64,000 bases of DNA from Campylobacterales bacterium (GCA_016938175.1 JAFGVE010000028.1:62001-126000); one strand, 5' to 3'; shown: positions 18,064 to 26,112, counted from the stretch's first letter. Made by a program: numbers and translations. Notes: generated by a model not told the origin, from the letters alone.

Positions 18064-18276
18064 ATGGAATATCATGTTGTAGTAGAAAAAATGTGTGGAT
18101 GTGCAAAACGTAAAAATATGCCTCAAATAAAAACTTTTGATGATAAAGAAAATGCACATAGAGTGGCAAGGGCTTGGGCACAAGAACTCAATGAAACATT
18201 CTGTGGCAAGCATGAGTTTGATGTAGTTCCAGTTGATGACAATTTTGTCATTGCTATGAGTGAAGGGAGCTACTAA
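18064..18276 (+). CDS. Small CxC protein, paralogue 2
   Basis: This 70-residue protein aligns end to end with the gene before it: EYHVVVEKMCGCAKR versus LYHVVLEKLCVCALK, ENAHRVARAWAQEL versus EALLEAHEWAESL, and FCGKHEFDVVPVDDNFVI versus FCGKHAFDVVEVENNYVI. The two Cys near the start and the FCGKH motif are kept, so these are likely functional. AAAGGATTT precedes the ATG. The pair arose by tandem duplication. Function unknown. Confidence 0.75.
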   Translation: MEYHVVVEKMCGCAKRKNMPQIKTFDDKENAHRVARAWAQELNETFCGKHEFDVVPVDDNFVIAMSEGSY

Positions 18277-18283
18277 TTATAAG

Positions 18284-18312
18284 CACTAAAATGAGCTAAG
18301 CCCATTTTAGTG
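18284..18312. terminator. Hairpin after the small-protein genes
   Basis: CACTAAAATG and CATTTTAGTG form a perfect 10-bp stem with a nine-base loop. A second inverted repeat (18315-18331) follows directly. Confidence 0.5.
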
Positions 18313-18314
18313 GC

Positions 18315-18331
18315 AGGGACACAATGTCCCT
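18315..18331. repeat. AGGGACA/TGTCCCT inverted repeat
   Basis: Seven-base perfect arms around CAA, just before the alanine dehydrogenase leader. It could be part of a compound terminator, an operator, or a dispersed intergenic repeat; only one copy is in the window. Confidence 0.4.
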
Positions 18332-18399
18332 ACAACCCCCTAAAGCTACAAAAAATAAATTTTTTGGTTTATATAAGTGGACTATTTAAAGGAGTTCCT

Positions 18400-19503
18400 A
18401 TGAAAATTGGAGTACCTAAAGAGATTAAGACAGATGAGTTTCGTGTATCTATGACTCCAGAAGGGGTCGTAGAACTTGTAAAATTAGATCATCAAGTATA
18501 TGTACAAAAAGGTGCTGGTGATGGAAGCGGTTTTAGTGATGCAGAGTATGAACAAGCTGGTGCTATTTTAACAGAGAGTGCTAAAGAGGTTTTTGATGCT
18601 GTTGAGATGATTGTAAAAGTGAAAGAGCCTATTGAGTGCGAGTATGAACTCTTTAAAGATAATCAGACACTTTTTACCTATCTTCACTTAGCTGCGGACA
18701 AGCCACAAACTGATTTTTTACTTGAAAAAGGAATCCGTGCATTCTCTTATGAAACACTTGAAGTTGACAGACGACTGCCACTTTTGGAACCTATGAGTGA
18801 AGTTGCAGGTAAAATGGCTGCATTAATGGCGAGTGTACATCTTGGAAAGTATCATGGTGGCAGTGGACTACTTGCAGGTGGTGTGGTAGGTACTAGCAGA
18901 GCTAAAGTTATGGTTCTTGGTGGTGGCGTTGCAGGTAAAGCGGCTGCGGAAATTGCTTCTGGTTTGGGTGCTGATGTTGTCATACTCGATATAAATACGC
19001 AAAGACTACACTACTTAAACGACACAATGCCAAAAAATGTCGCTACGCTTTATAGCTCTTATGACTCCATTGTATCGCTCTTACCGACATGTGATATAGT
19101 CATAGGTACAGTTCTCATTCCCGGTGCAAAGGCACCAAAACTCATTACCGAAGATATGTTGTCTCTGATGAAAAAGGGAAGTGTTCTTGTAGATGTCTCA
19201 ATAGATCAGGGTGGCTGTTTTGAGAGTTCACATCCAACTACGCATACAAACCCGACCTTTATAAAAGAGGGTGTAGTTCACTACTGTGTTGCTAATATGC
19301 CTGGAGCGTACCCTCGAACATCAACCTATGCACTCACAAATGCTACTTTGAAATATGTAAAAGATTTAGCGAAGTATGGAGCAGAGGAGGTTTGTAAGCA
19401 CAATCCACACATGATAAGCTCTTTAAATACTTTTGATGGTGTTTTATATAACTCGGCAGTTGGTCTTGCACACTCTATGCAGACACAAACATATACTCTC
19501 TAA
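18400..19503 (+). CDS. ald: Alanine dehydrogenase
   Basis: Ald (367 residues) interconverts L-alanine and pyruvate + NH4+ with NAD(H). It starts MKIGVPKEIKTDEFRVSMTPEGV, contains the substrate residues of RHEVYVQKGAGxGSGFSDxxY type, the MSEVAGKMAA segment and the NAD-binding VLGGGVAGKAAAEIASGLGADV loop. AAAGGAG sits before ATG 18400, which rules out the in-frame ATG at 18310 within the hairpin region. No nif-type σ54 site precedes it. In a diazotroph it could assimilate or report newly fixed ammonium (inference). It ends 4 bp into the convergent VWA gene. Confidence 0.95.
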   Translation: MKIGVPKEIKTDEFRVSMTPEGVVELVKLDHQVYVQKGAGDGSGFSDAEYEQAGAILTESAKEVFDAVEMIVKVKEPIECEYELFKDNQTLFTYLHLAADKPQTDFLLEKGIRAFSYETLEVDRRLPLLEPMSEVAGKMAALMASVHLGKYHGGSGLLAGGVVGTSRAKVMVLGGGVAGKAAAEIASGLGADVVILDINTQRLHYLNDTMPKNVATLYSSYDSIVSLLPTCDIVIGTVLIPGAKAPKLITEDMLSLMKKGSVLVDVSIDQGGCFESSHPTTHTNPTFIKEGVVHYCVANMPGAYPRTSTYALTNATLKYVKDLAKYGAEEVCKHNPHMISSLNTFDGVLYNSAVGLAHSMQTQTYTL

Positions 19504-20645
19504 GAGTGATTGAAAATTACTAGTGGTTTTCCAAAAGGAACCTGTGCTTTTCGTGAGAGTGCCCAGAGAACTTCGTAGTTTGGTGGGTACTTTGGAAACC
19601 ACCCATCTCCATCGGTAAAGTAAAGTAACATAGTACTCATAGGAAGATTTGCTTCGATGTAGTCAAAAGTAGGGCGATAGTCAGTTCCACCACCACCTTT
19701 AAGAGCAAAGTCCATCTTCTCTGCACCTTGAAACGTATGATGAGCATGTACTTTTGCATCCGCGATGATAAGTTCTATCTTTACAGATGGAAAGTTTTGC
19801 ATGATGTTTTTAAACTCCTCCATAAATGCACCCAAAAGTTCATCATCTATGGAGCCTGAAGTATCAACCGCTACACAGAGACTCAAAGTGTCACTACTTA
19901 GTGATGGTAGAGCAAAACCACGATAGATGTGCTTTTTGTTTGGTGGCATAAAGGCATAATTGTTTCTCATGTGGCGATTTACCGCATTGTAGAGTTCAAA
20001 ACGCCAGTCAACATCGTTTGACTTTACTTTTTTAGCAAGTCGCTCAAGCCCTGAAGGCATGGAACTTTTTCTTTGTGCCACCTCTTTGGCGACTGAAGCA
20101 GCGTACTCCCATTGTGACTCAGCTTCTGGATCTAAATCTTCATCTATATTTTTTGTGTTTGCAAAAGCATTTTCATTGTTTTGTTCTGTAGTAGAGTCTT
20201 GTGTCTCATTAAAAGCGTTATTAACTCCACTGAAGTGTTCCTCTTTTAGAAGTTCATAAATCTCTTCAGCATACATACCTTTAAACTCTTCATTGTAGTT
20301 TGCACCTTGGGGAATGTAAAGACCGCTGTTGTGAAGTAGATTGTTGATGGCATAATCAGTAGCAAGTTGCCATAAAGAACCCTTACGTAACAAGCGACGT
20401 TGCTGATGAGCTAGTACATGATGCATGACACAGTTTGTGAGAATGAACATGAGCTCTTCGAGTGTACGTTTTTGCATAAACTCTTCGTTATAGATAAAAC
20501 GTACACCATTACTTGCGTAAGCTCGTATTTCGTTGTTTACCTCATGTTTCAAACGCGAAGCTAGCATACCGAAGTAGGGGTGTTTGAGTGTGAGTTGGTT
20601 TTTTGCTTTTAAAAAGAGTTGTTCATTAGTTAGGATTTGCATCAT
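19500..20645 (-). CDS. VWA/DUF2201-type protein, partner of MoxR ATPase (pair 1)
   Basis: This 381-residue protein has an N-terminal metallopeptidase-like DUF2201 part (MHHVLAHQQRRLLRKG, an HxxxH-type helix) and a C-terminal von Willebrand A-like domain with the MIDAS motif VAVDTSGSIDD. Such proteins work with MoxR-type AAA+ ATPases as chaperones that activate metalloenzymes (CbbQO, NorQD and CoxDE are studied examples). Its ATG shares a base with the moxR stop (TAATG). A second such pair lies at 45902-48047. A link to nitrogenase maturation or repair is inferred from place and promoter. Confidence 0.85.
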   Translation of the reverse strand: MMQILTNEQLFLKAKNQLTLKHPYFGMLASRLKHEVNNEIRAYASNGVRFIYNEEFMQKRTLEELMFILTNCVMHHVLAHQQRRLLRKGSLWQLATDYAINNLLHNSGLYIPQGANYNEEFKGMYAEEIYELLKEEHFSGVNNAFNETQDSTTEQNNENAFANTKNIDEDLDPEAESQWEYAASVAKEVAQRKSSMPSGLERLAKKVKSNDVDWRFELYNAVNRHMRNNYAFMPPNKKHIYRGFALPSLSSDTLSLCVAVDTSGSIDDELLGAFMEEFKNIMQNFPSVKIELIIADAKVHAHHTFQGAEKMDFALKGGGGTDYRPTFDYIEANLPMSTMLLYFTDGDGWFPKYPPNYEVLWALSRKAQVPFGKPLVIFNHS

Positions 20646-21646
20646 TATCTAAGCAGTGTGTTAAATTTTTTCATCCAAAGCGTCCAGCTATCTACATGGT
20701 CAAGCTCTATATTTCTCTCACGTAAGTCTTGAACTATCATGACTGCAAACTCTCCGGGCATTTTAAGTGTATAGTTTATAAGGTTGTTGAGTTTTTTTGA
20801 ACTAGTTGCATCGTCTATACGCATCGTAAGTGCGGCACTTAATATGTGCAGGGCAGATGTGTCACTTGGAACATCACTACAACTTCCATCAAGTATGGCA
20901 TCTAAATCTGGTAAATCATCCGCAACAGCTAAAAAACCAAGAAATGAAGCAGCAAGTTCTTCTCCAATGGCACCTGAGACCATAGGTAAAACTAAGTCTG
21001 GTTCAGGAGTAGAAGCGATGATTTCATTTACATACTCCCAAGTACGAGGTGTTGCAAAAGAGCGACTCTCATCTACTTGACCAAAGGTAAAAAGAGCATC
21101 AGGACGGTGTGCAATGTAGGCGATAATGGCAGGGTGAACATCAGCACTCACAGCCCAGTTTTTCCAATCTTCCACACTCGCTTCCATCTCTAGGTGAACA
21201 AAACGGTTTGCAAGAGGTGCTGCCATACGAAAAACTACACCTCTGTCACTCTCACGGTTTCCAGCTGCGACTATAGCCCAGCCATCAGGAAGAGAGTACT
21301 CACCTATTTTTCTATCGAGTATGAGTTGATATGCTGAGGCTTGAACCATTGGTGCGGCAGTATTAAGCTCATCTAAGAAGAGGATGCCTTTTGGTTGTGA
21401 GCCATCTGGTAAAAAAGATGGAGATGCCCATAAAGCTGTTTCCTCTTTAGTGTTGAAAAATGGAATTCCTCGTAAGTCTGTCGGGTCAAGGAGTGATAGA
21501 CGTAAATCTATAAAACTAATGCCTTGTTCTTTCGCAATTTGAGCGACGATGGAAGATTTACCAATTCCCGGAGGTCCCCATAAAAAAACTGGAACTTTTC
21601 TTTCACAAAGATGTGCAAGTGAGCGTTTAGCACTTTGAGGATTCAT
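20645..21646 (-). CDS. MoxR-type AAA+ ATPase (pair 1)
   Basis: This 333-residue AAA+ protein has Walker A GPPGIGKS near the N-terminus, Walker B GILFLDELNTA, sensor 1 IVAAGNRESD and the MoxR-like layout. It acts with the VWA protein encoded directly downstream. ATG 21646 follows AAAGG. A σ54-type site on the minus strand (21678-21693) and the strong palindrome at 21714-21735 lie upstream, which places the pair in the nif regulon. It is a clear paralogue of the ATPase at 45902 (same DPVDLRG/DPTDLRG and LPDGW segments). Confidence 0.9.
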   Translation of the reverse strand: MNPQSAKRSLAHLCERKVPVFLWGPPGIGKSSIVAQIAKEQGISFIDLRLSLLDPTDLRGIPFFNTKEETALWASPSFLPDGSQPKGILFLDELNTAAPMVQASAYQLILDRKIGEYSLPDGWAIVAAGNRESDRGVVFRMAAPLANRFVHLEMEASVEDWKNWAVSADVHPAIIAYIAHRPDALFTFGQVDESRSFATPRTWEYVNEIIASTPEPDLVLPMVSGAIGEELAASFLGFLAVADDLPDLDAILDGSCSDVPSDTSALHILSAALTMRIDDATSSKKLNNLINYTLKMPGEFAVMIVQDLRERNIELDHVDSWTLWMKKFNTLLR

Positions 21647-21677
21647 ATGTAGCCTTTAACTATTTTCTATAGAGAAG

Positions 21678-21693
21678 TGCAATTACTATACGA
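21678..21693 (-). promoter_or_regulatory. σ54-type promoter of the moxR/VWA pair 1
   Basis: Minus-strand TCGTATAGTAATTGCA: G at 21691 and GC at 21680-21679. The -24 element has C for A at one place but the spacing and TGCA are kept. Confidence 0.6.
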
Positions 21694-21713
21694 AGCAATC
21701 TGTTTTTGAGCAC

Positions 21714-21735
21714 AATGCGACAAAATTGTCGCATT
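21714..21735. promoter_or_regulatory. 22-bp palindrome between two divergent σ54 sites
   Basis: Arms AATGCGACAA and TTGTCGCATT are perfect around a central AA. It sits midway between the moxR promoter (minus) and the promoter of the 50-residue gene (plus), and shares the ACAAAATTGTC core with a site upstream of nifU. It is a likely shared operator. Confidence 0.6.
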
Positions 21736-21745
21736 TTTGCTTTTT

Positions 21746-21761
21746 TAGTATGAAAGTTGCA
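21746..21761 (+). promoter_or_regulatory. σ54-type promoter of the 50-residue acidic protein gene
   Basis: TAGTATGAAAGTTGCA fits the window pattern (G21748, GC 21759-21760). Transcription would begin near 21771, ~70 bases before the ATG. Confidence 0.7.
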
Positions 21762-21839
21762 GGAAACTAAACTTTTTTTAGAGAATGAAATATGTAATTA
21801 GTTTTATAAATAAAGACGAAAGCTAAAAAGGATGACACA

Positions 21840-21992
21840 ATGTATGAAAATGACATAATCGAAATGGAAGATTTCAACTTTAACCACTTTATTCATCACT
21901 TTGAAGATGATGAAGAACAGATTCACTACAATGTAGAGTACCAATGTCTAGATGTTGTAACGGAATGTATGGAAGATTATATATATGAGTAA
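21840..21992 (+). CDS. Small acidic protein (50 residues)
   Basis: This small gene follows an AAAAAGGATGAC ribosome site and a σ54-type promoter and ends before a hairpin, a complete small transcription unit. The product starts MYENDIIEMEDFNFNHF, is strongly acidic (about a dozen Asp/Glu), and has His-rich (FIHHFEDDEE) and Cys-bearing (QCLDVVTECMED) parts. I do not recognise it. The composition would suit metal binding or inhibition of a partner by charge mimicry, but this is speculative. Confidence 0.65.
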   Translation: MYENDIIEMEDFNFNHFIHHFEDDEEQIHYNVEYQCLDVVTECMEDYIYE

Positions 21993-22009
21993 AACACTTA
22001 GTCTTGGCG

Positions 22010-22045
22010 AGTATTTTACTTACTGTTTATAGCAAGTAAAATGCT
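22010..22045. terminator. Hairpin after the 50-residue gene
   Basis: AGTATTTTACTT and AAGTAAAATGCT pair with one mismatch (12 bp) around a 12-base loop, 18 bases after the stop codon. Confidence 0.5.
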
Positions 22046-22060
22046 ACTCCAATACAATCT

Positions 22061-22114
22061 CTAACATTCACATCTAATCTTATCTCCCATAATATCAAGT
22101 AATTTCTTTGCCAT
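22061..22114 (-). pseudogene. Truncated 5' end of a probable integron integrase gene
   Basis: A minus-strand start with a good AGGAG ribosome site encodes MAKKLLDIMGDKIRCEC and then stops at 22061. The LLDxxxDKIR pattern is the typical beginning of integron tyrosine recombinases, which continue with a (K/L)HYSxRTE segment that is lost here. It points away from the cassette-like genes at 22321 onward, as intI does. Only 17 residues remain, so the identification rests on a short match plus context. Confidence 0.4.
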
Positions 22115-22320
22115 TATTCACTCCTGATATATTTAACATTTTGCTAAATTATTACGATTTTCGCTTCATATTTTTACATCACTTTTCCTTACTATACAAA
22201 TTCAACATAACTTAATAGCATTAAACTATAAATGATGAAATATTAAGTGGTTTTATAGCTAAACTATATATAATTTAGTACTAATAAATAGTTATAGATC
22301 ACATAAATAGGAAGGGTTTT
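22115..22320. other. Non-coding stretch between integrase remnant and first cassette-like gene
   Basis: This is where attI and the cassette promoter would lie in an integron. It is very AT-rich; a TATAAT-like box occurs near 22266 and GGAAGGG precedes the ATG at 22321. I cannot identify a convincing attI core site. Confidence 0.35.
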
Positions 22321-22575
22321 ATGGAAATAATTGTTGGAATAATAGGGGTTATTTTAGTTTTAGGATTTATAGGTTGGTTAATTGAAGTGGTAAATGATTG
22401 GAAAAATTCTATTGACTGGGGCAAATTCTTAGGAACATTTTTACTAGGTGGAATTGCATTAGCTGTTATATTTAGCTTTACAGCGGAAGGTGTACTTGTA
22501 ATTATTGGAGCATATATTGTGCTTGTTATAGTCGCATTAACTTTTGGTGCATTTAAAAAATCTAATGACAATTAA
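22321..22575 (+). CDS. Small membrane protein, cassette-like
   Basis: This 84-residue protein is almost entirely hydrophobic, with three likely membrane helices (about residues 3-23, 37-55 and 58-76) and short charged turns (NDWKNSIDWGK). It is not recognised. GGAAGGG precedes the ATG. It is directly followed by an attC-like site (22585-22652), consistent with being the first cassette of a decayed integron. AT content and codon use differ from the nif genes. Confidence 0.7.
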   Translation: MEIIVGIIGVILVLGFIGWLIEVVNDWKNSIDWGKFLGTFLLGGIALAVIFSFTAEGVLVIIGAYIVLVIVALTFGAFKKSNDN

Positions 22576-22584
22576 ACAAAAAAA

Positions 22585-22652
22585 GTCTAACAAATTAAAG
22601 GAACCAATGAATTACCCTGCGGGCAATTTATTGGTTATTTTAAATGTTAAAT
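22585..22652. repeat. attC-like recombination site 1
   Basis: The 68-bp segment starts with GTCTAAC (RYYYAAC) and ends with GTTAAAT (GTTRRRY). Inside, AACCAAT-g-AATT-a-CCC pairs with GGG-c-AATT-t-ATTGGTT around TGC, leaving single unpaired bases, as in attC sites of gene cassettes. Confidence 0.55.
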
Positions 22653-22668
22653 GAAATAAAGGTGTATC

Positions 22669-23562
22669 ATGAAAATTATTGATTTAAGAGAATACGAAGA
22701 AGAAGTTGTCCTCCACTTTGGTGGTGAGAGAACAAAAATTAATGCGTATACATTAGCTTCTTCTTTAGTCTCTTTAGCTGATGCTATAAAAGAAGCTAAT
22801 TCAATTATAAATCCAGGTTATGAAGTAGAAGTTCTTGTAGAAGCTTTTGGTAAAGGCAGCTTTAGGGCTAAAGTAAAAACTACCTACAATGGGCTAAAAA
22901 ATTTATTTAATGCAAACAGACTAGAAGCTATTGCTATTGGAATTATTACATCTTTCATTTACCAACATACTCTTGCTCCTGATACAGATGTTAAAGTTAT
23001 TGTGAATGATAATCAAGTGATAATTGAACAAGGTGATAAAAAAATAATCGTACCAAAAACTGTATATGAAGCACAAAAAGAAGTGGAAAAATCTGAAAAA
23101 TTTAGAAAAAGTGTATCTAAGACTTTTCAAGCAGTTGAGAAAGATAGCAATGTCACTAATTTTGGTTTCACAAAAAATATTGACGACAAAGAACCTGATA
23201 TAATTATTCCACGGGATAGGTTTGCTCTTTTATCTGAACCAATTGAACTAGATGAGCCACTACGTGAAATACAAGAGGTTGCAGAACTACAGATAAAGCG
23301 TGCAATTTTAGAGAAATCAAAAAGGAAATGGGAATTTATTTGGCGTGGCATTAAAATTTCTGCACCAGTCCTTGATGAAAATTTTTACAAAGACTTTTTT
23401 GCTCATAAAATTACTGTTGCTCCCGGTGATTCGTTTAAAGCTTTACTAAAGGTTTATCAAAATAAAGACGAAGATACGGGAATATATACTAATTCAAAGT
23501 ATGAAGTTATTGAAATTCATAATCATATTCCACGTTATAATCAAAGTCAGATTGACATTTGA
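22669..23562 (+). CDS. Hypothetical protein, cassette-like
   Basis: This 297-residue protein is not recognised. The N-terminal half is α/β (MKIIDLREYEEEVVLHFGG, then VEVLVEAFGKGSFRAKVKT), with a possible membrane-associated or buried helix LEAIAIGIITSFIYQHTLA around residues 84-102; the C-terminal half looks soluble and β-rich. AAAGG precedes the ATG. It is bounded by the two attC-like sites at 22585 and 23571, as expected for one cassette with one gene. Its function is unknown; cassette genes often encode stress or defence functions. Confidence 0.7.
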   Translation: MKIIDLREYEEEVVLHFGGERTKINAYTLASSLVSLADAIKEANSIINPGYEVEVLVEAFGKGSFRAKVKTTYNGLKNLFNANRLEAIAIGIITSFIYQHTLAPDTDVKVIVNDNQVIIEQGDKKIIVPKTVYEAQKEVEKSEKFRKSVSKTFQAVEKDSNVTNFGFTKNIDDKEPDIIIPRDRFALLSEPIELDEPLREIQEVAELQIKRAILEKSKRKWEFIWRGIKISAPVLDENFYKDFFAHKITVAPGDSFKALLKVYQNKDEDTGIYTNSKYEVIEIHNHIPRYNQSQIDI

Positions 23563-23570
23563 TACATTTA

Positions 23571-23634
23571 ATAAAACTTTGGAAAGAAATGTTTGACCCT
23601 GCGGCTCAAATATTTCTAAACTCAAACGTTAGCA
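23571..23634. repeat. attC-like recombination site 2
   Basis: GAAAT-g-TTTGA-c-CC pairs with GG-c-TCAAA-t-ATTTC around TGC (23586-23616), and outer AACTTTG pairs with CAAA-c-GTT; the end reads GTTAGC. The CCCTGCGG centre is shared with site 1 although the arms differ, the usual relation between attC sites of one array. Confidence 0.5.
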
Positions 23635-23657
23635 TAAAGTATTAATAGAGGATAAAT

Positions 23658-25544
23658 ATGCCAAAAGAAAATAAATCACAAGAAATCGGAAGAATTGCTG
23701 GTAATATTTTTGAATACAATATTCCTAAAAATTGGATATCTAAATCTATAGATGGAGACAGTGATTTTGGATTAGATTATTTAATACAAATTAAAAACAA
23801 TCTCAACATAGTAAAATATAACTTTTTTGTTCAATTAAAGGGTACCGAGGATACGACAAAAATAAAAGATGATACAGTCATTGTAATATTAAAGGCACAT
23901 ACCTTAAATTATTATAGAAATAATTGTTTAGTTTTACTTGTTGCTTGTGACAATAATTCTGAAACTCTATATTATGAATTTCTACATACTATTTTGAGAA
24001 AAATTTTTGCTAATCAAAGATATATTGATGAAGATGAGCAAACAGAATATACAATTCATATTCCGAAAGAAAATATTTTAAATAAACAAACAAATATAAA
24101 TAATGTATTAGAAAGTTATGCACATGGAATTTTTGATATTCAAAGAAAACAAGATATTCTAGAAACACATAATATTGAAGATTCCTTTGAAGATAGTGAA
24201 GATGATTATATTGAAAATAGAGATATTTCTAATAATCATTATTTAAGGAAAAAAGGTAGAATATATTGCGATGCATATATACCAAATGATTTTGATTTTA
24301 GCATCAGTTGTTTAATAACATTTAAATTGTCAAATTCAAAAAATGCAATGATAACACCAAATGAAAAAACAATTATTCAAGATTTATTTAGTGGTTATAA
24401 ATCGGAACCTTATTCTGTGTCTAGAAAATGGTTAGTTGGTAAACATGAAAATGAATTTGTAATTCAAATTGGAAATGTCAGATTAACAGTTCCACCACAA
24501 GTTATTATAGATTTAAGTGATATATTAGATGATTTATTTGAACTATATGCTTTAAGAATTAAAGGATTTGAAGAACAATTAAAATCAATCAAATTCCCTG
24601 TTTCAAAACAATATAATGAAGGATTTAAATTAATTAAAATAACAAGAGGTCTTTGGTATCACATACATAAATTTGCACAAGAACATGGCTTTAGAGATAA
24701 TAATGGAGAATGGGATGTGTTTGGATATGATAATTTTTTTTTAAGAGTCAATTTTAGAAATAAAGACTTCGTTTGGTCAGGCAATATTGTAATAGCTCCA
24801 GAGGTTGATAATAACTATAGAAATTACAAATCATATGATGATGAAATAATTTTAGTATGGAATAACTTACCGAATGAAAAATATACAAGAAAAGATGATG
24901 TAAATAAAATTCTTAATGTCGAAGAAACTTACAATTGGTTAATAAATAAACTTATTCCTCAAATTATTTTTAATATTGAACAAAATAATTATGAAAGAAG
25001 CTTTTTAGATAAGCTTTTAAATAGAAATGAACTCTTAACATATGAAAACTTTTTAAGTACTTTTGATATATCAAAATATATTGTATCGGATTATAATGAT
25101 AATTCATTTAATATATTTGAAAATGATTTGCTTAAAATAGTTAATGAGCTACAAAGTTTTTATAGATTGCAAGATAATATTTTTATCAATATAGATATGC
25201 TTAAAAATTTGTATACTGGAATAGTTGAATTGTTAAAACATACAAAATACTCAAATTTATCATATTTATCTGGAAATTTAAATGACTTAGTAATCAATGA
25301 AGAATTAAACAAAGAAAATCTTATTAAAGCAATACAAAATAAAATTATAAATATTCAAGAAGGTACTACAAACACATTTAGAATAGATTTGCTTTTACGA
25401 TGTTATATTGTAATCATAGAGGATTCGTATAATTACATCGATAATAAGCTTATTAAAACTATTTTCTCATATTTAGATAACCTAATAAAATTGATGGATT
25501 TACTAAAGATTAGACAACGACAGTTAAGTAGATTCAAATGCTAA
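23658..25544 (+). CDS. DUF4365-type protein, cassette-like
   Basis: This 628-residue protein starts with a DUF4365-like domain (residues ~5-150: SQEIGRIAGNIFEYN, DSDFGLDYLIQI, FFVQLKGTED), a nuclease-like fold of the PD-(D/E)xK type in which the D...(Q/E)xK pattern is visible as GLDY...VQLKG. The rest (~470 residues) is unrecognised, helical towards the end. It is extremely AT-rich with AAA/ATA-heavy codons, unlike the nif genes, which indicates transfer. AGAGGATAA precedes the ATG. A degenerate third attC-like segment (GCTAAC... GTTAAAT) overlaps and follows the stop. A phage-defence role is possible. Confidence 0.7.
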   Translation: MPKENKSQEIGRIAGNIFEYNIPKNWISKSIDGDSDFGLDYLIQIKNNLNIVKYNFFVQLKGTEDTTKIKDDTVIVILKAHTLNYYRNNCLVLLVACDNNSETLYYEFLHTILRKIFANQRYIDEDEQTEYTIHIPKENILNKQTNINNVLESYAHGIFDIQRKQDILETHNIEDSFEDSEDDYIENRDISNNHYLRKKGRIYCDAYIPNDFDFSISCLITFKLSNSKNAMITPNEKTIIQDLFSGYKSEPYSVSRKWLVGKHENEFVIQIGNVRLTVPPQVIIDLSDILDDLFELYALRIKGFEEQLKSIKFPVSKQYNEGFKLIKITRGLWYHIHKFAQEHGFRDNNGEWDVFGYDNFFLRVNFRNKDFVWSGNIVIAPEVDNNYRNYKSYDDEIILVWNNLPNEKYTRKDDVNKILNVEETYNWLINKLIPQIIFNIEQNNYERSFLDKLLNRNELLTYENFLSTFDISKYIVSDYNDNSFNIFENDLLKIVNELQSFYRLQDNIFINIDMLKNLYTGIVELLKHTKYSNLSYLSGNLNDLVINEELNKENLIKAIQNKIINIQEGTTNTFRIDLLLRCYIVIIEDSYNYIDNKLIKTIFSYLDNLIKLMDLLKIRQRQLSRFKC

Positions 25545-25593
25545 CAAAACCTAGCACCGAACAGCAAGATGTCGATGAAATCAATCGTTAAAT
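25540..25593. repeat. Possible degenerate attC-like site 3
   Basis: GCTAAC overlaps the stop codon of the DUF4365 gene and GTTAAAT ends the segment, matching the outer boxes of attC, but I find no convincing inner stem. Weak on its own. Confidence 0.25.
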
Positions 25594-25674
25594 TTCTAAA
25601 TCCTCTTAATTTTAGAGCATACGTAAAAATTCCAAGTTTACCGTGTTTCACAAAGAGTTCAAAAATTAAAAATA

Positions 25675-26112
25675 TTAAACCTTTGCTCGTAACATTTTCA
25701 GTATTTTCGGAGTTACTGCAAGCTCTAGTGCTGTAAAGTCATCTGGATTTTTTATAGTGACATCAGCTCCAGCATCTAGGAGCATTTTAACCATAAGCTC
25801 CTTACCACTAGAAGCGACATACATAAGTGATGTCACACCATTTACATTTGGAGTGTCTATCTCTATGCCTGCATCTATGAGTAGAGAGACTACTTCAGGA
25901 TTTTCACTAAAGCATGAGAGCCATAAGGCAGTATTTCCATCTATGTTTTTTAGGTTAACATTTGCCCCTGCATCTAAAAGTTCTTTTACGATGTCGGTTC
26001 TACCTTCACGTGCAGCTTTCATTAAAGCAGTATTTCCATAGTTTCCTTTGGCGTCGATTTGTTCAATTGAGTAGTTATTCTCTTGAAGCCATAAAGCTGT
26101 ATTTTCTCTCAT
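25675..26112 (-). CDS. Ankyrin-repeat protein
   Basis: This 145-residue protein consists of about four ankyrin repeats (YGNTALMKAAREGRTDIVKELLDAGANVN, DGNTALWLSCF..., NGVTSLMYVASSGKELMVKMLLDAGADV, a final capping repeat). Ankyrin repeats bind proteins. The ATG at 26112 directly follows the stop of the 62-residue gene, so they are one operon, controlled by the minus-strand σ54 site at 26332-26347. A role as a nif-region adaptor or inhibitor is inferred from this promoter only. Confidence 0.88.
   Translation of the reverse strand: MRENTALWLQENNYSIEQIDAKGNYGNTALMKAAREGRTDIVKELLDAGANVNLKNIDGNTALWLSCFSENPEVVSLLIDAGIEIDTPNVNGVTSLMYVASSGKELMVKMLLDAGADVTIKNPDDFTALELAVTPKILKMLRAKV

Noticed and set aside
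22030..22045. TAGCAAGTAAAATGCT as a σ54 promoter
   Set aside because: It is the right arm of the hairpin after the 50-residue gene, the -24 element is poor and no plus-strand gene starts within ~270 bp.
22000..25700. CRISPR array or prophage in the AT-rich segment
   Set aside because: No regularly spaced direct repeats and no phage structural or integrase-like full genes; the only repeats are the attC-like hairpins.
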